Shown here one piece after another: positions 63,336-64,000 of a stretch of DNA of 64,000 nt. A model generated the notes under the pieces. That model was not told the DNA's origin, did no database searches, and saw only the letters and a program-made list of their open reading frames with translations. The stretch covers positions 5,600,001-5,664,000 of the forward strand of contig JAIVEN010000013.1 of NCBI GenBank assembly GCA_026686845.1, written 5' to 3'. A program made the translations under genes and the position numbers. How positions within the stretch are numbered: the first letter of the stretch is position 1; every line of letters starts with the position of its first letter. This stretch comes from Adenanthera pavonina. Lineage: Eukaryota > Streptophyta > Magnoliopsida > Fabales > Fabaceae.

Positions 63336-63756
63336 AGACTACCGAAAAGATAGGTATACCTTGTTGGTATAGGTAATACCTATCAATTTCTTTAAACTAT
63401 CATTAACCGTATAGTCTCATACCTATACAATCTCTGGATCCCTCTCATTCTAGTATGTATTCGATTCATTCATATGCCTCTCCCACTTAGAAGCCTGCCA
63501 GGAGCCGTTCCTTGTCGGTGCCTCATTACTTTATCCTTATCACTTTATTTGAGCCCCACTATTCTTGCACCGGTGATCACTCACTGCCCTCATTAGCGCC
63601 CGGATGTCACACTTTCACATTAGCTTCATATGTACTGTTAGGGTTGTAGGGAGACTGGCAGGATCAAAGTAAGAAACCCTCGTCCCCATGGATGGCAAAG
63701 ATAAGCATCCCCATGTCCAACAGGAAAAAAAGTATAAAGCATTTGATGCTAGCCAT

Positions 63757-64000
63757 CGTTGATTGCCTATTCCAATTATCAACTATGTAAATTAAGAAAT
63801 GGGATATGATAGAAATAATTTGGGGGTTATCATATTATGGACCCACTTAATGTCAGATGAAAAGCTCGTAATTAATTAATTAAATATAATATTGCTATGG
63901 CTATTCTAGGATGACGTGATTGATTGAAGAATATGATATGAATTTGTGGGATTTGCTTCTGGATCAAGATAACCCAAAGTGAACCTCGGGTAGGTTCTTC
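63757..64000. other. Upstream flank of CRK-4
   Basis: Short AT-rich flank upstream of the CRK-4 start. The window ends before a promoter can be judged. No other feature seen. Confidence 0.5.

Larger units (their letters stand above)
62665..63611 (-). mobile_element. Cassandra TRIM element, complete (947 bp), in CRK-4 exon 1
   Basis: Two 438-bp LTRs (62665-63102 and 63174-63611) enclose a 71-bp internal region. On the minus strand each LTR begins TGTGACATCCGG and ends GGACGTTACA. A perfect 5-bp duplication CTTTC (plus strand) flanks it at 62660-62664 and 63612-63616. The internal part carries the tRNA-Met primer site at 63160-63171 next to the 5' LTR. The LTRs contain 5S rRNA-like sequence, the defining trait of Cassandra. 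By eye the LTRs differ at about 36 of 438 positions, so the insertion is not young. It encodes no protein and depends on other elements for mobility. Confidence 0.93.
54169..63756 (-). pseudogene. CRK-4: cysteine-rich receptor-like kinase pseudogene split by two retrotransposons
   Basis: The start Met is at 63756 (MASIKCFILFFLL leader), with a TGA soon after. The DUF26 exon continues from 63612 to 62665 on the far side of a Cassandra insert: domain 1 triad CHGDVYPTTCQHC, then CYTSQSFEFD and domain 2 triad CMPDLTASDCHKC. A copia element then splits domain 2 between 62058 and 56977, after which NIGYDMRPFYN leads to the exon end near 56905. Remaining exons: membrane (about 56135-55995, IIVIIVVPVIISATLF), glycine loop (55905-55780, frameshifted), VAVK (55640-55437, EIASKRL), catalytic loop (55262-55030) with HRD changed to HCD and an internal stop, activation segment (54785-54640, stops) and last exon (54508-54169, frameshift after AWKQWN). 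Confidence 0.9.

Noticed and set aside
1..64000. CRISPR arrays, bacterial operons, phage or plasmid features
   Set aside because: Nothing of the kind is present; gene structure and element types are those of a plant nuclear genome.

Overview
This is eukaryotic nuclear DNA from a flowering plant, most likely a eudicot. It is AT-rich and intron-bearing. It holds a tandem cluster of cysteine-rich receptor-like kinase (CRK, DUF26) genes set among plant retrotransposons (SIRE and Ale Ty1-copia, Ty3-gypsy, Cassandra) and small DNA transposons. The species cannot be named from the sequence alone. There are no bacterial genes, operons or CRISPR arrays.

Layout. 1-7493: 3' part of a decayed SIRE/Maximus copia element (integrase, RT, RNase H, envelope-like ORF, 1.66-kb LTR). 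7494-12482: a tandem three-LTR array of a short non-autonomous element on the minus strand, split by a 2.9-kb solo LTR (9123-12061). 12686-14568: three non-autonomous DNA transposons (Harbinger-, Stowaway- and hAT-like). 15375-18466: a 3.1-kb solo LTR. 19398-24893: a complete but decayed Ty3-gypsy element on the minus strand. 25849-29826: CRK-1 pseudogene. 29974-31241: a long-TIR Mutator-like element. 32824-33119: a Stowaway-like MITE. 35305-39059: CRK-2, eight exons, 658 codons, the only gene in the window that reads as intact. 41445-51900: CRK-3, a truncated tandem copy of CRK-2 split by a nested stack of solo LTRs and a Cassandra element. 54169-63756: CRK-4, split by an Ale copia element and by a second Cassandra, both in the exon coding for the DUF26 ectodomain.

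How it fits together. All four CRK copies lie on the minus strand, so this is a tandem array of membrane receptor kinases (extracellular DUF26 pair, one membrane span, cytosolic Ser/Thr kinase). CRK-2 keeps every catalytic motif and both C-X8-C-X2-C motifs. The others carry stops, frameshifts and insertions. Target-site duplications visible at most insertions let the nesting order be read directly. I found no convincing new molecular system. The most unusual signals are the three-level nest in CRK-3, the multimeric non-autonomous LTR element, the repeated AGACGAA motif in the SIRE LTR and spacer, and mitosis-type (MSA) promoter motifs next to the SIRE TATA box.
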